Assembly (NCBI RefSeq): GCF_008729015.1
Contig: NZ_RKSM01000001.1
Coordinates: 1,488,001 to 1,552,000 of the forward strand
Direction of reading: 5' to 3'
Source: Haloarcula sp. CBA1129
GTDB taxonomy: Archaea; Halobacteriota; Halobacteria; Halobacteriales; Haloarculaceae
Length of the DNA: 64,000 bases
The notes under the pieces are model-generated. The model was not told where the DNA came from. It searched no databases and worked only from the letters and a program-made list of their open reading frames with translations. Of this stretch, positions 8,775 to 17,785 are shown piece after piece. Both the position numbers and the translations under genes were made by a program. Every line of letters begins with the position of its first letter. The stretch's first letter is position 1.

Positions 8775-9995
8775 CATCAGTGGGACGAGCAACACCCCCA
8801 TTAGGGTCGCCCGCCGAGCCCCGAACTTCGGGGGAAGATGACCCACCGCCGTCGCCGCCCCGAACGCTCCCACGCCGACCAGCCCCGCGAAGAGCGCGGA
8901 GAGACAAACGAGCACCGCAATCACCGACAGCGAGAGGTACGTCGGGTCCAGTCGGCCGACAATCCGGAGGTAGCGGTCGCCCAGCGTCGGAACGAGTATC
9001 GCACCGGCGATTGCGGCGATAGCGACCGCGGCGAGCAGTGCCGGCAAGACGAGCGGCACGTCGGCACGGTTGAGGGCGACGAGGACGCCGGTTCGGGGCG
9101 TTCCCAACGAGATGAGCGCGAACAGCGCAAACACTGCCGTCGCCGTATTCACGCCGCTCGTCGTCACGATGAACGCCCGCGGCCCCTGATCCGCGATGAA
9201 TCCGAGCGCGAGCGTGGCCGCGATGGCACTGGAGACCCCAGGAATGTAGCCCACAGCACCCCCACAGAGCGTCCCGATGCCCGCGAGCACGCCGACCGTT
9301 CGCCGCGGCGTCGTCACCGTCGCGTCGGCCTGCGGTGGGACGCCGTCCCCTTCGATGGCAGCCAAGAGCACTGGAGCGCCGAACAGCCCCGAGAACAGCG
9401 GGACCAGCACGTCCGACACGGGCAACGCACCAGTGACAGACGCGTCCAGCAGGCCGAGGCCGAGCAGTCCGCTGGCGGCCAGCGAACACGCCGCACCGAC
9501 CCGTTGGCGGTGGCCGGATTCTGTGACCACAAGCAAGACGGCGACTCCTGCGAGGAGCACTGACAGCCACGGCCGGATCAGCGGATACGCATGCTCCATT
9601 ACCAGCGTGAGTGGAACCGCAAGGGGGACGGCAAACACCACGGCCAGTCCGCTCCCCAGCGCTGAGAGGCGAAGCGCCTCCCGGCCCCGTCCTTCGATGA
9701 CCAGCTGGTGGCTCGGCAGCGCGCTGGCCGCCATCGCCGGGTCCGGAACACCAAGCGCCAGCGCCGGAATCACATCGAGAAAGGTGTGTGTCACACCGGC
9801 CGCCAGCATCGCGACGCCGACATAGAGCCGCGGCCCGGGCAGATCGCTTGCCGCGGCGGCGAGCAGGAGCGCGAACGTGTTTGCGTGCAGCCCCGGGACG
9901 AGCCCGCTGAGTGTTCCCAGCCCGACTCCCGCCCCAGCCGCAGTGAGTAGCGCGAGCGTCGCTGTCGGGTCGACTGCGGGGGGCCCCGGTAGCAT
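8769..9995 (-). CDS. TctA-like (tripartite tricarboxylate transporter permease) membrane protein
   Basis: 408 residues, almost entirely hydrophobic, with about ten membrane helices. The repeated loops GLVPGLHANTFAL near the N-terminus and GYIPGVSSAIAATLAL in the second half are the paired signature of the TctA/DUF112 fold, and HTFLD plus the PDPAMA loop fit too. Bacterial TctA works with TctB and a periplasmic TctC; neither partner is nearby, as is common for the archaeal branch. The substrate is unknown. Confidence 0.8.
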   Translation of the reverse strand: MLPGPPAVDPTATLALLTAAGAGVGLGTLSGLVPGLHANTFALLLAAAASDLPGPRLYVGVAMLAAGVTHTFLDVIPALALGVPDPAMAASALPSHQLVIEGRGREALRLSALGSGLAVVFAVPLAVPLTLVMEHAYPLIRPWLSVLLAGVAVLLVVTESGHRQRVGAACSLAASGLLGLGLLDASVTGALPVSDVLVPLFSGLFGAPVLLAAIEGDGVPPQADATVTTPRRTVGVLAGIGTLCGGAVGYIPGVSSAIAATLALGFIADQGPRAFIVTTSGVNTATAVFALFALISLGTPRTGVLVALNRADVPLVLPALLAAVAIAAIAGAILVPTLGDRYLRIVGRLDPTYLSLSVIAVLVCLSALFAGLVGVGAFGAATAVGHLPPKFGARRATLMGVLLVPLML

Positions 9996-10047
9996 ACCGG
10001 AGCGTGGCCCCGTTCCCGTATTTGAACCTCTGTGTTTCTCGGCTCGA

Positions 10048-10206
10048 CTATTTCTCTACAGCGTGGTGTGGCCCTACTGGGCCATGCTCGGGACAGGTGC
10101 CGGCAATCGGGGTGGCGTTGAGACAGCAGTGCCGACTGTCGGTCGCGACCAGTCCCGTCGAGAGTTCGCTCCCGCAGAGGCGACAGCGGAGAGTCGATTC
10201 AACCAT
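10048..10206 (-). CDS. Small zinc-ribbon-like protein
   Basis: 52 residues starting MVESTLRCRLCGSELS, with a CxxCG knuckle followed by Cys-Cys and a CPEHGPVG tail, a likely four-ligand zinc site. Start taken at ATG 10206; the frame is open 24 nt further. It lies divergently from moeA in an otherwise empty 280-bp gap. Size and cysteine spacing support a real gene, but it is not recognised. Confidence 0.5.
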   Translation of the reverse strand: MVESTLRCRLCGSELSTGLVATDSRHCCLNATPIAGTCPEHGPVGPHHAVEK

Positions 10207-10274
10207 ACGTTGCCTTCCGACCGAAGCCATCTGAATCTGGCGAGCTTTTTGGTGTGTCGGCCATTCGTATCCAC

Positions 10275-11498
10275 ATGAGCAACGAGTCCCGAAAGTCAGC
10301 CGGCTTCAAGGACCGAACGCCGGTGACGGCGGCCAGAGAGACGCTGCTGGACGCCGTGGCCCCACACGAGCGGACGGAGCGCGTCCCGCTGCGCGACGCC
10401 GACGAGCGCGTTGTCGCGGGCGAAATCACTGCTGAGCGAGCGGTGCCCCACTACCGGCGGGCGGCGATGGACGGGTTCGCCGTCAGAGCCGAGGATACAT
10501 TCGGCGCGAGCCAGCGGTCGCCGGAGTCGCTCCGGGCCGGCGACACAGTGACCACAGGAACAGCGGCCCGCGTACACACGGGGAGTGAACTCCCGGAGGG
10601 TGCCGACGCCGTCGTGATGGTCGAAGAGACGGAGGTGACCGGCGACACGGTCACGGTGTTCGACGCGGTCGCGGGCGGAGAGAACGTCGCGCCAGTCGGC
10701 GAGGACGTGGCGGAAGGCCAGACGCTGTACGCGGACGGCCACAGGCTCCGCCCGTCGGACCTCGGCCTGCTGAAATCAGTCGGGAACGACGCCGTCGAAG
10801 TGTACGAGCGGCCCACGGTCAGCGTGATTCCGACCGGGGAGGAACTGGTGCAGGACGACCCCGAACCGGGCGAAGTTATCGAGACGAACGGCCAGACCGT
10901 CACGCAGTACGTCGAGCGCTGGGGCGGTGACGCGACCTATCGCGACATCGTCACCGACGACGTCGACGCGCTCCGGACGGCCATCAGCGACGACGGAGAC
11001 CACGACATCGTCGTGACGACCGGGGGGTCCTCCGTCGGCGAACGGGACCTGCTGCCGGAGGTCGTCGACGGAATCGGCGAGGTGCTGGTCCACGGCGTCG
11101 CACTGAAGCCGGGCCACCCGGTCGCACTGGGCGTTGTCGAAGAGACGCCGATACTCATGCTTCCGGGCTATCCGGTCGCCTGCATCGTCAACGCCGTCCA
11201 GTTCCTCCGACCGGCGCTCCGTCGGGCAGGCCACCTCCCGGCGACAGAACCGCCGACCACCGAGGCTGAACTGACACGGAAGATAGCCAGCGAGCCGGGA
11301 ACCAGAACCTACGCTCGGGTGGAACTGCACGACGCGGACGCGAACGAACAGCCGACCGCGACCCCGACGCGGGCAAGTGGCTCCGGCGTCCTCTCCAGCG
11401 TCGCGCTCGCTGACGGCTGGGTCGTCGTACCGGAGTCCGTGGAGGGGTACGACGCCGGCGACACCGTGCCCGTCGAGGACTGGGAGTGGTCGCAGTGA
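10275..11498 (+). CDS. moeA: Molybdopterin molybdenumtransferase MoeA
   Basis: Inserts molybdate (or tungstate) into adenylyl-molybdopterin. The 407-residue protein has the full MoeA layout: the N-terminal segment with RRAAMDGFAVRAED, the linker DAVVMVE, the MogA-like core with SVIPTGEELV and the catalytic VVTTGGSSVGERD, then PGYPVACIVN and a C-terminal beta domain. ATG 10275 is preferred over an in-frame start 21 nt upstream. The TGA overlaps the GTG of the second moeA, so the two paralogues form a coupled pair. Confidence 0.95.
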   Translation: MSNESRKSAGFKDRTPVTAARETLLDAVAPHERTERVPLRDADERVVAGEITAERAVPHYRRAAMDGFAVRAEDTFGASQRSPESLRAGDTVTTGTAARVHTGSELPEGADAVVMVEETEVTGDTVTVFDAVAGGENVAPVGEDVAEGQTLYADGHRLRPSDLGLLKSVGNDAVEVYERPTVSVIPTGEELVQDDPEPGEVIETNGQTVTQYVERWGGDATYRDIVTDDVDALRTAISDDGDHDIVVTTGGSSVGERDLLPEVVDGIGEVLVHGVALKPGHPVALGVVEETPILMLPGYPVACIVNAVQFLRPALRRAGHLPATEPPTTEAELTRKIASEPGTRTYARVELHDADANEQPTATPTRASGSGVLSSVALADGWVVVPESVEGYDAGDTVPVEDWEWSQ

Positions 11499-13372
11499 GC
11501 GACCGCCGCGAGTTCCGCGATCTGGCGTCGCCCGAGGAGGCCCACAAAGTCGTCGCGGGCCTCGACATCGACCCCGACCCGGAGACGGTCCCGCTGGCTG
11601 AGGCTCGCGACCGCGTCCTCGCGGAGCGAGTCGACGCCGACATCGACGTGCCAGGATTCGACCGCGCGAGCATGGACGGCTACGCGGTCCGGGCCAGAGA
11701 CACCTTCGGCGCTGACGAGGCCGACCCAGTGGCGCTGTCGGTCGCCGGCGAGGTCCACGCTGGCGAAGAGCCCGACGTAACAGTCGAGTCGGGGTCCGTC
11801 GCGGAAATCTCCACCGGCGCGGTGATGCCCCCCGGCGCGGACGCCGTCGTGATGGTCGAGCGAACGACCGAGACCGACGACGGCGTCGAGATACGAACCT
11901 CGGTCGCGCCCGGCGACAACGTGATGCTCGCCGGCGCAGACATCGCGGCCGGAGCGCGCGCGCTCGGCCCCGGAACGCGCATCACGCCCCGGGAAATCGG
12001 GCTCCTCTCGGCGTTGGGTGTCGACGAGGTCCCGGTCCGTGGCCGACCACAGGTCGGCATCCTCTCGACCGGCGACGAGCTCGTCCGACCCGGGAACCCC
12101 CTCGACAGCGCCGCCGGCCAGATATACGACGTGAACAGCTACACGCTGGCCGGCGCGGTCGCGGAGGCCGGCGGCGAGCCGGTGATGTACCCCCACGCTG
12201 GCGACGACTACGCGGAGATGGAGCGGTTGCTCCACGAGGCAGCCGACGAGTGTGACCTCGTCCTCTCCTCGGGGTCGACCAGCGCGAGCGCGGTCGACGT
12301 CATCTACCGCGTTATCGAGGAACGGGGCGAACTCAGGCTCCACGGCGTCGCCGTCAAGCCCGGCAAGCCGATGCTCGTGGGCACAATCGGCGACTCGGCC
12401 TACGTCGGGCTGCCGGGGTATCCGGTGTCGGCGCTGACCATCTTCCAGACGTTCGTCGCGCCGGCGGTCCGGGACGCCGCCGGACGGGACCCGCCACAGA
12501 CGGCAACGGTCTCCGGGACGATGGCGGTTCAGGAGCGCTACGGTGAGGGACGCAGGCGCCTCATGCCGGCCGGACTGGTCGAAGACGAATCGGGGTCGCT
12601 GCTGGTCTACCCCGTCGACAAGGGCAGCGGCGCGACGACGAGCCTCGTCGACGCGGATGGCTTCGTCGACGTACCGCCGGGGACGGACTACCTTGCGGAA
12701 GGGGAGGCAGTCGACGTGACGCTGTTCTCCCCGGCGGTCAGGCCGCCGACACTCCTAGGTATGGGGGAGGACGACCCGCTCCTCTCGCGCCTGCTCGACA
12801 CGGTCGACCGCCCGCGGTATCTCCCGCTCGGGTCGACCGAGGGACGCCGCCGCCTCGGCAACGGCGTGCCCGACATTGCCGTCGTCGCGGGTCCGACCGC
12901 CAGCGACGACGAAGCCACCGATATCGGCGGCTGGCAGCGTGAGTGGGGGCTGGTCGTCGGTCCTGATACCGACGTGTCCGGTCTGGGCGACCTCGTCGAC
13001 GGGGACTATCGCTTCGTCAACCGCGACACTGCTTCCGGACTGCGCCGGAGCTTCGACGACGCGCTCGATGCCTTCGGCGAGGAACGCGGCGTCGGCCGCG
13101 CCGAAGTCGTCGATGCCATCGACGGCTACGAACTCACGACGAAGGCACACGAAAGCCCCCCCCGGAAGGTTCTGGCCGGCGACGCGGACGCGGGTCTCGG
13201 TCTCCGCGCCACGGCGGCGAAACTCGACCTCGGGTTCGTCTCGCTGGGAATGCAGCCGGTTCGGGTACTCATGAATCCCGACCGCCGGGAGAAAGACAGC
13301 GTGGGTGTGCTCGCCGAGGCACTCGACGACCTCGATGCACTGACCGACGGGATGGCCGGCATGGAGCCATAG
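11495..13372 (+). CDS. moeA: MoeA paralogue fused to a C-terminal periplasmic-binding-like domain
   Basis: 625 residues, about 200 more than a plain MoeA. Residues 1-400 repeat the MoeA pattern (RASMDGYAVRARD, DAVVMVE, GILSTGDELV, LSSGSTSASAVD, LPGYPVSALT). The rest (about 415-610) is the PBP-like, substrate-binding-fold extension known in archaeal MoeA fusions, ending with LGFVSLGMQPVRVLMN. The catalytic loop reads SSGSTSAS rather than the TTGGxSxG of the first copy. GTG 11495 is chosen because it overlaps the upstream stop (GTGA); the frame is open 9 nt further. The extension may sense molybdate or tungstate; that is inference. Confidence 0.92.
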   Translation: MSDRREFRDLASPEEAHKVVAGLDIDPDPETVPLAEARDRVLAERVDADIDVPGFDRASMDGYAVRARDTFGADEADPVALSVAGEVHAGEEPDVTVESGSVAEISTGAVMPPGADAVVMVERTTETDDGVEIRTSVAPGDNVMLAGADIAAGARALGPGTRITPREIGLLSALGVDEVPVRGRPQVGILSTGDELVRPGNPLDSAAGQIYDVNSYTLAGAVAEAGGEPVMYPHAGDDYAEMERLLHEAADECDLVLSSGSTSASAVDVIYRVIEERGELRLHGVAVKPGKPMLVGTIGDSAYVGLPGYPVSALTIFQTFVAPAVRDAAGRDPPQTATVSGTMAVQERYGEGRRRLMPAGLVEDESGSLLVYPVDKGSGATTSLVDADGFVDVPPGTDYLAEGEAVDVTLFSPAVRPPTLLGMGEDDPLLSRLLDTVDRPRYLPLGSTEGRRRLGNGVPDIAVVAGPTASDDEATDIGGWQREWGLVVGPDTDVSGLGDLVDGDYRFVNRDTASGLRRSFDDALDAFGEERGVGRAEVVDAIDGYELTTKAHESPPRKVLAGDADAGLGLRATAAKLDLGFVSLGMQPVRVLMNPDRREKDSVGVLAEALDDLDALTDGMAGMEP

Positions 13373-13482
13373 TAACGAGAGGCGCCAAACCGCGGGGACT
13401 CCCGCTGAGAAGACGCTGCAGTGTCAGCGGAGACCCACGACCTGAAGGCCTAAAGACGAGCGGGACCGACTGAGTCACAGCG

Positions 13483-14706
13483 ATGACCAACACACCGGTC
13501 GCCGGCGACGTCGAGGCCCCGTTCCGGTTCGAGTACGACCCCGCGACGCTCCGATACGCCCCCGACGCCGCGCGGTCGCTGGGTACGGAGCTTGACGCAC
13601 AGGGCTACGACCGCGCGCTGGTCGTCTGTGGCACGACCGTCGGTGAGACGCAGGCCGTGATGGACCCTATTCGAGAGGGACTCGGCGACCGACTGGCCGG
13701 CGTCTTCGCGGAGACGACGCCAGCCAAGCGGCTCGGCACTGCCTACGACGGGCTCGAACACTTCCGCGAGGTCGATGCCGACTGTCTCGTGGCCGTCGGC
13801 GGCGGGAGCAGCCTCGACGTGGCGAAAATCATCAGTGTCCTCGCGGCCACCGACCGCGACCCAACCGCCGTTGGCCGGGCGTTCGTTGATTCCGGAACGA
13901 TAGCTGTCCCGGAAGCGGAGCTGCCGCCAATTGTGGCCGTCCCGACGACGCTGGCCGGCGCCGACCTCTCTATCGTTGCCGGGGTCACCGCTCATCCCGA
14001 CACCTGCCCCGTGAACGAGCCGGCCAGTGGCGGCGTCGGCGACACGAACCTGATGCCTGCGGCCGTCTGTTACGACCCCGAACTGATTGCGACGACGCCC
14101 CGATCAGTCCTCGCGGCATCGGCGATGAACGGCTTCGACAAGGGCGTCGAGACGCTGTACGCCGCCAACGCGACGCCAATTACCGACGCGACGGCGGTGC
14201 GCGGCCTCAACCTTCTCACAGAAGGATTACTCGCATTTGGTAACGGCGACGACGACCCGTGGGTGTATCAGGCGCTCACACAGGGCGTCATGCTCGTCCA
14301 GTACGGCATCGCACGGGCCGACGGGACGACGCTCTCGCTGATCCACGCCTTCGGTCACGGACTGACCCGGACCTACGAGGTCCAGCAGGGCGCGGCCCAC
14401 GCAGTCGTTGCTCCGCACGCCCTCTCGTACCTCTTCGAGCAGGTCGACGGCCGGCGGTCGCTTCTGAGTGATGCGCTCGATGTCGGTACTGCTGACGACC
14501 CCGCCGCTGCGGTCGTCGACCGTGTTCGCGATGTTGTCACGGCGCTGGGACTGCCGACACGACTCCGGGACGTAGATGGGCCAAATCGGGAGGAGTTCCC
14601 CGAAGTCGCAAACGCTGTCCTCGAAGACTCGTTCATGGCGAACGCGCCGTCGGGACTGGAGCCCACAGAAAATGACATCGTCGGCGTGTTAGAAGCCGCT
14701 TGGTAG
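13483..14706 (+). CDS. Iron-type alcohol dehydrogenase fold protein with altered metal site
   Basis: 407 residues with the group III ADH fold. The NAD(P)-binding GGGS loop is in VAVGGGSSLDVAKI (about 104-117), the threonine-rich PTTLAGADLS follows, and IHAFGHG is at 287-293 with AAHAVVAPH after it. In the helix that normally reads DAxxHAxE and supplies the first Asp and His ligands, this protein reads NGFDKGVE, so Asp is replaced by Asn and His by Lys. The other two His positions look intact. It is therefore uncertain whether it binds iron or acts on an alcohol. It follows moeA on the same strand after 110 nt. Confidence 0.8.
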   Translation: MTNTPVAGDVEAPFRFEYDPATLRYAPDAARSLGTELDAQGYDRALVVCGTTVGETQAVMDPIREGLGDRLAGVFAETTPAKRLGTAYDGLEHFREVDADCLVAVGGGSSLDVAKIISVLAATDRDPTAVGRAFVDSGTIAVPEAELPPIVAVPTTLAGADLSIVAGVTAHPDTCPVNEPASGGVGDTNLMPAAVCYDPELIATTPRSVLAASAMNGFDKGVETLYAANATPITDATAVRGLNLLTEGLLAFGNGDDDPWVYQALTQGVMLVQYGIARADGTTLSLIHAFGHGLTRTYEVQQGAAHAVVAPHALSYLFEQVDGRRSLLSDALDVGTADDPAAAVVDRVRDVVTALGLPTRLRDVDGPNREEFPEVANAVLEDSFMANAPSGLEPTENDIVGVLEAAW

Positions 14707-14755
14707 AGGCCGCTGAGCGGTTGCCGTTCAGTCGCAGTGGCGGAGGCAGCAGCAT

Positions 14756-14891
14756 ACCGCGCGAGTGGAACGAGCGCGGTTTCACGTCTCGCGACCAGCG
14801 GGAGCGAGACGGTCGTTTTTAGCGTAGATTTTTGCGAGCCGAGCGGGACCGAAGGTCCCGCTGGCCGTGCGAACGGGCGCTCCGCGCCCGT
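14756..14891. repeat. Cluster of four perfect hairpins in a convergent intergenic region
   Basis: Four non-overlapping inverted repeats stand side by side: ACCGCGC 14756-14762 with GCGCGGT 14774-14780; GTCTCGC 14786-14792 with GCGAGAC 14804-14810; AGCGGGACC 14842-14850 with GGTCCCGCT 14854-14862 (loop GAA); and ACGGGCGC 14873-14880 with GCGCCCGT 14884-14891 (loop TCC). Two runs of five T lie at 14816-14820 and 14829-14833. Origin and function are unknown. Confidence 0.7.
14816..14833 (+). terminator. Putative U-rich terminator after the ADH-like gene
   Basis: Two T5 runs (14816-14820, 14829-14833) follow the ADH-like gene on the + strand. On the other strand a T5 run (AAAAA at 14950-14954) lies directly after the stop codon of the NDH-2 gene. 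U-tracts are the known archaeal termination signal, so both convergent genes appear to have one. Function not proven. Confidence 0.45.
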
Positions 14892-14958
14892 GAGCAGAGA
14901 GTGGTGCCCGCAACACGCTCTACGAGCGCGCGAGGAAGGGCGACGAAATAAAAAGGTA

Positions 14959-16128
14959 CTACATGTCGGGCCAAGCCTTGGCGGCCCGGCCGACACCGGT
15001 CACGTCGTTGATCCAGCGGGCGGCAATCGCCTTTTTCAGCAGTTTCGCGGGCATTCCGCCGAACGTTTCGATGGGGACGTTCACGACGTCGTGGGCGACG
15101 GCTTTCTCGCCAACCGAGACGACGGTTCCCTTGTCCTTGTGGGTCCATGTTTTGAGCGGCTGCCCGCGCACGGCGCGGGCGAGGTTCTCGCCGGCCACCT
15201 CGGCGGCTTGCCAGGCGGCTTGGGCCGTCGGCGGGGCGGGCTGGTCGCCCGGCTGGTCGATCAGCGCCGAGTCGCCGATGGCGAAGACGCGCTCGTCGTC
15301 GGTCTGGAAGTTCCCTTCGGCGTGGACCCGGTGGTTGCGTTCGTCCTTGTCGAGGTCGACCTCGTGCATACAATCCCGGCCGGTGATACCGCCGGTCCAG
15401 ACCAGTACGTCGTAGTCCAGTTCGTCCTCGTCGCCGATGTACACCGTCTCCTCGTCGACCTCGCCGATGAACTCGCCACATTTGATGTTCACATCGGCTG
15501 CTTCCAGACGCTTGCGCAGGGCACCCTGAAGCTCGGGGTCGCTGTTTGGCAGGACCTGATCGAGGCCTTCGACCAGATGGATGTCGATAGGCGCGTTGTG
15601 TTCGTCGCGGAACTCGGCGACCTCACCCGCGGTCTGGATGCCTGAGAGGCCGGCGCCGCCGATGACGACCTGCGCGGGGTCGTTCGTGGAGGCCTCACGA
15701 GCGGCCTGCTGAATATTGTCGTGGATCTCCAGCGCGTCGTCGAGGCTCTTCAGCGTCAGGGCGTGCTCTTCGAGCCCATCGATGCCGAAGAAAGCCGTCT
15801 GCGAGCCCAGCCCCACGAGCAGGTAATCGTACTCGACAGTGTCGGAGTCAGCCAGTTCCACTTCCTGAGCGTCGGTGTCGATACCGACGACCTCGTCCTG
15901 CACGAAAGCAGTCGAGGGCTGTTTGATCTCGTGAACGGGAATGGCGATGTTCTCCTGCACGCTCGGGTCCCGAATACATCGGTGGGACTCGTGTAAGACC
16001 AGATGATAGTCCGTCTCGGAAACCCACGTTACATCCACATCCGTCTCACCGTTTAGCTCGTCCTCTAAACTCTTGATTGCCCCCGCACCAGCATACCCCG
16101 ACCCGAGTACGACCACGTTCTCTGTCAT
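14959..16128 (-). CDS. Type II NADH dehydrogenase-like FAD oxidoreductase
   Basis: 389-residue flavoprotein with two dinucleotide-binding folds: VVVLGSGYAGAGAIKSL at the N-terminus for FAD and VVIGGAGLSGIQTAGE in the middle for NAD(P)H. DERVFAIGDSALID near 280-295 is the FAD-phosphate motif. Length and pattern match NDH-2 and sulfide:quinone reductase-like enzymes; the absence of the paired redox cysteines of SQR favours NDH-2. The C-terminus (LKKAIAARWINDVTG) is amphipathic and could bind the membrane. It would pass electrons from NADH to menaquinone without pumping. Monocistronic by context. Confidence 0.85.
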   Translation of the reverse strand: MTENVVVLGSGYAGAGAIKSLEDELNGETDVDVTWVSETDYHLVLHESHRCIRDPSVQENIAIPVHEIKQPSTAFVQDEVVGIDTDAQEVELADSDTVEYDYLLVGLGSQTAFFGIDGLEEHALTLKSLDDALEIHDNIQQAAREASTNDPAQVVIGGAGLSGIQTAGEVAEFRDEHNAPIDIHLVEGLDQVLPNSDPELQGALRKRLEAADVNIKCGEFIGEVDEETVYIGDEDELDYDVLVWTGGITGRDCMHEVDLDKDERNHRVHAEGNFQTDDERVFAIGDSALIDQPGDQPAPPTAQAAWQAAEVAGENLARAVRGQPLKTWTHKDKGTVVSVGEKAVAHDVVNVPIETFGGMPAKLLKKAIAARWINDVTGVGRAAKAWPDM

Positions 16129-16405
16129 AGGCCACTCTCCGGAGTCATTAGATACAAACCCTTTGGAATCGGTCCACGGCTCCGCTGTTGTCCTCGCATA
16201 CTGCCTGACGGTCGTGACGCACCCACCTACGTTTGCAGTCGCCTTCGGTCACGCCGTTTGTGTAAAACAGCGACTACTGTTTCTAGAGGCGTCTCGTAAT
16301 TACCTATTTACAGATACAGTCTATCGCTTCTAGCCGACCAATTGAATGAGGAGTAAGGTTAATCGGGCGCTAACAGACAGTACAACGGTTTTCCGACCGT
16401 TCGGA

Positions 16406-17095
16406 TTATTCGGCGCTGGAACGGTCGGCCTCACCCGGCGCGGCCCACGTAACGGCGTTGTGCAATAATTTCTGGACGACCGGCTGGTGGTACACCGGAA
16501 ACGTCTCGTGGCCGGGTTGAAAGTAGAATATCCGCCCTGCCTCACGATAGTAACAACACCCGCTGGGAAACACCGTGCCGTCATCACACCAACTTACGGT
16601 CACTAGGGTGTCCGGTATCGGCAGGTCGAACCCCTTTCCGTAGATTTCGGCACGTTCGAGTTCGAACTCCTCGGGAAGCCCGTCGGTAATGGGATGGCTC
16701 GCTTCGACGACCCAGACGTGCTCTCGCTCGCCCTCTTCGCGCCAGCGCAGGGTTCCGGTCGTTCCCATGAGCGACTCGAACGGCTTCGACTCGTGACTGG
16801 AGTGGAGCGGAATAAATCCCATTCCGTCACGGACGGCCTGCTCGACGCGGTTCGCAGTCGCATCGCTGACAGCATCGTGTGCGACATCGCCCCACCACAG
16901 TAACACGTCAGTTTCCGCAAGTACCTCCTCGGTTAGTCCGTGGGCTGGATTGTCGAGTGTCGCTGTCTGTACGGTGTGGCCGTATGAAGTAAGCATCTCA
17001 GCCAGCGTCGTGTGGATCCCGTCGGGGTACATCGCATTTGCCGGACCTGTCGCCCGTTCGTGCTGGTTTTCGTTCCACACGGTGACTGCAACCAT
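16406..17095 (-). CDS. ThuA-domain protein (class I amidotransferase-like fold)
   Basis: 229 residues with the ThuA fold: N-terminal VAVTVWNENQHER, DVLLWWGDVAHD, then GFIPLHSSHESKPFESLMG and HPITDGLPEEF, ending with GRIFYFQPGHETFPVYHQP. These segments are characteristic of trehalose-utilisation ThuA homologues. Start set at ATG 17095; on the minus strand an AT-rich patch about 30 nt upstream can serve as promoter. Members are linked to sugar metabolism but no reaction is established here. It is divergent from the HxlR regulator. Confidence 0.85.
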   Translation of the reverse strand: MVAVTVWNENQHERATGPANAMYPDGIHTTLAEMLTSYGHTVQTATLDNPAHGLTEEVLAETDVLLWWGDVAHDAVSDATANRVEQAVRDGMGFIPLHSSHESKPFESLMGTTGTLRWREEGEREHVWVVEASHPITDGLPEEFELERAEIYGKGFDLPIPDTLVTVSWCDDGTVFPSGCCYYREAGRIFYFQPGHETFPVYHQPVVQKLLHNAVTWAAPGEADRSSAE

Positions 17096-17365
17096 ATAAG
17101 AATACACTGAATAACCGGGGAAAAATATGACTACTCTCTCTTCGCTGAAAGACTGACGCTCTGAACAGTTGGGACCGCTTGGAGTCGTAACCGTGCTTCA
17201 GGAACCGGCAGTTAAGGACACGCTTGCGGATGGTGGGTTATAGTTCTGGGCAGGCATCGTGTACGAGAGTCCACTGCGTATCTTGAGGGAAGTCTCACAC
17301 AATGGATGCCAGCTGCCTGCGCAGGGGTAGTTATTAGCCGGCCGCAGCCGAAATCCAGACAAGAT

Positions 17366-17740
17366 ATGAGCGATTCACCGGAGAAGCTCTCTGTCTGGTG
17401 TGCTGGCGAAGAGTGGTGCCCCATAACCACGACGGCTTCCCTTATCGGGAAGAAGTGGCACCCAGTTATCATCCACCGATTGCTTGATAACGGGCCCTCA
17501 GGCTTTAACGAACTCAAAGAGAACGTCGATGGGATTTCTTCCAAAGTGCTCTCTGACAGCCTCGAAGACCTACAAGAGAAAGGGCTCGTCGACCGGGAAG
17601 TCATCAACGAACAGCCGTTTCGCGTCAATTACTCGCTAACCGAACACGGCGAGTCATTGGAGTCCGTGATCACCGAAATGGCGGCGTGGGGCCAGACCTA
17701 CCTGCAGGAACCGACAGAGGCCGACGAGCCCACGGAGTAG
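17366..17740 (+). CDS. HxlR-family winged-helix regulator with N-terminal cysteines
   Basis: 124 residues. The HxlR hallmark is present: CP in EEWCPITTT followed by LIGKKWHPVIIHRLL, then the recognition region GFNELKENVDGISSKVLSDSLEDLQEKGLVDRE and the wing YSLTEHGESL. Cys12 and Cys18 precede the helix; in bacterial HypR and QorR such a cysteine senses oxidants or electrophiles, so redox control is plausible. Start at ATG 17366. It is divergent from thuA and directly upstream of a CoA-binding protein gene. Targets unknown. Confidence 0.9.
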   Translation: MSDSPEKLSVWCAGEEWCPITTTASLIGKKWHPVIIHRLLDNGPSGFNELKENVDGISSKVLSDSLEDLQEKGLVDREVINEQPFRVNYSLTEHGESLESVITEMAAWGQTYLQEPTEADEPTE

Positions 17741-17785
17741 GTCCGCAGGCAATCGCTTTTGTTGCTGCCCGGCGAACTTCCGTGT

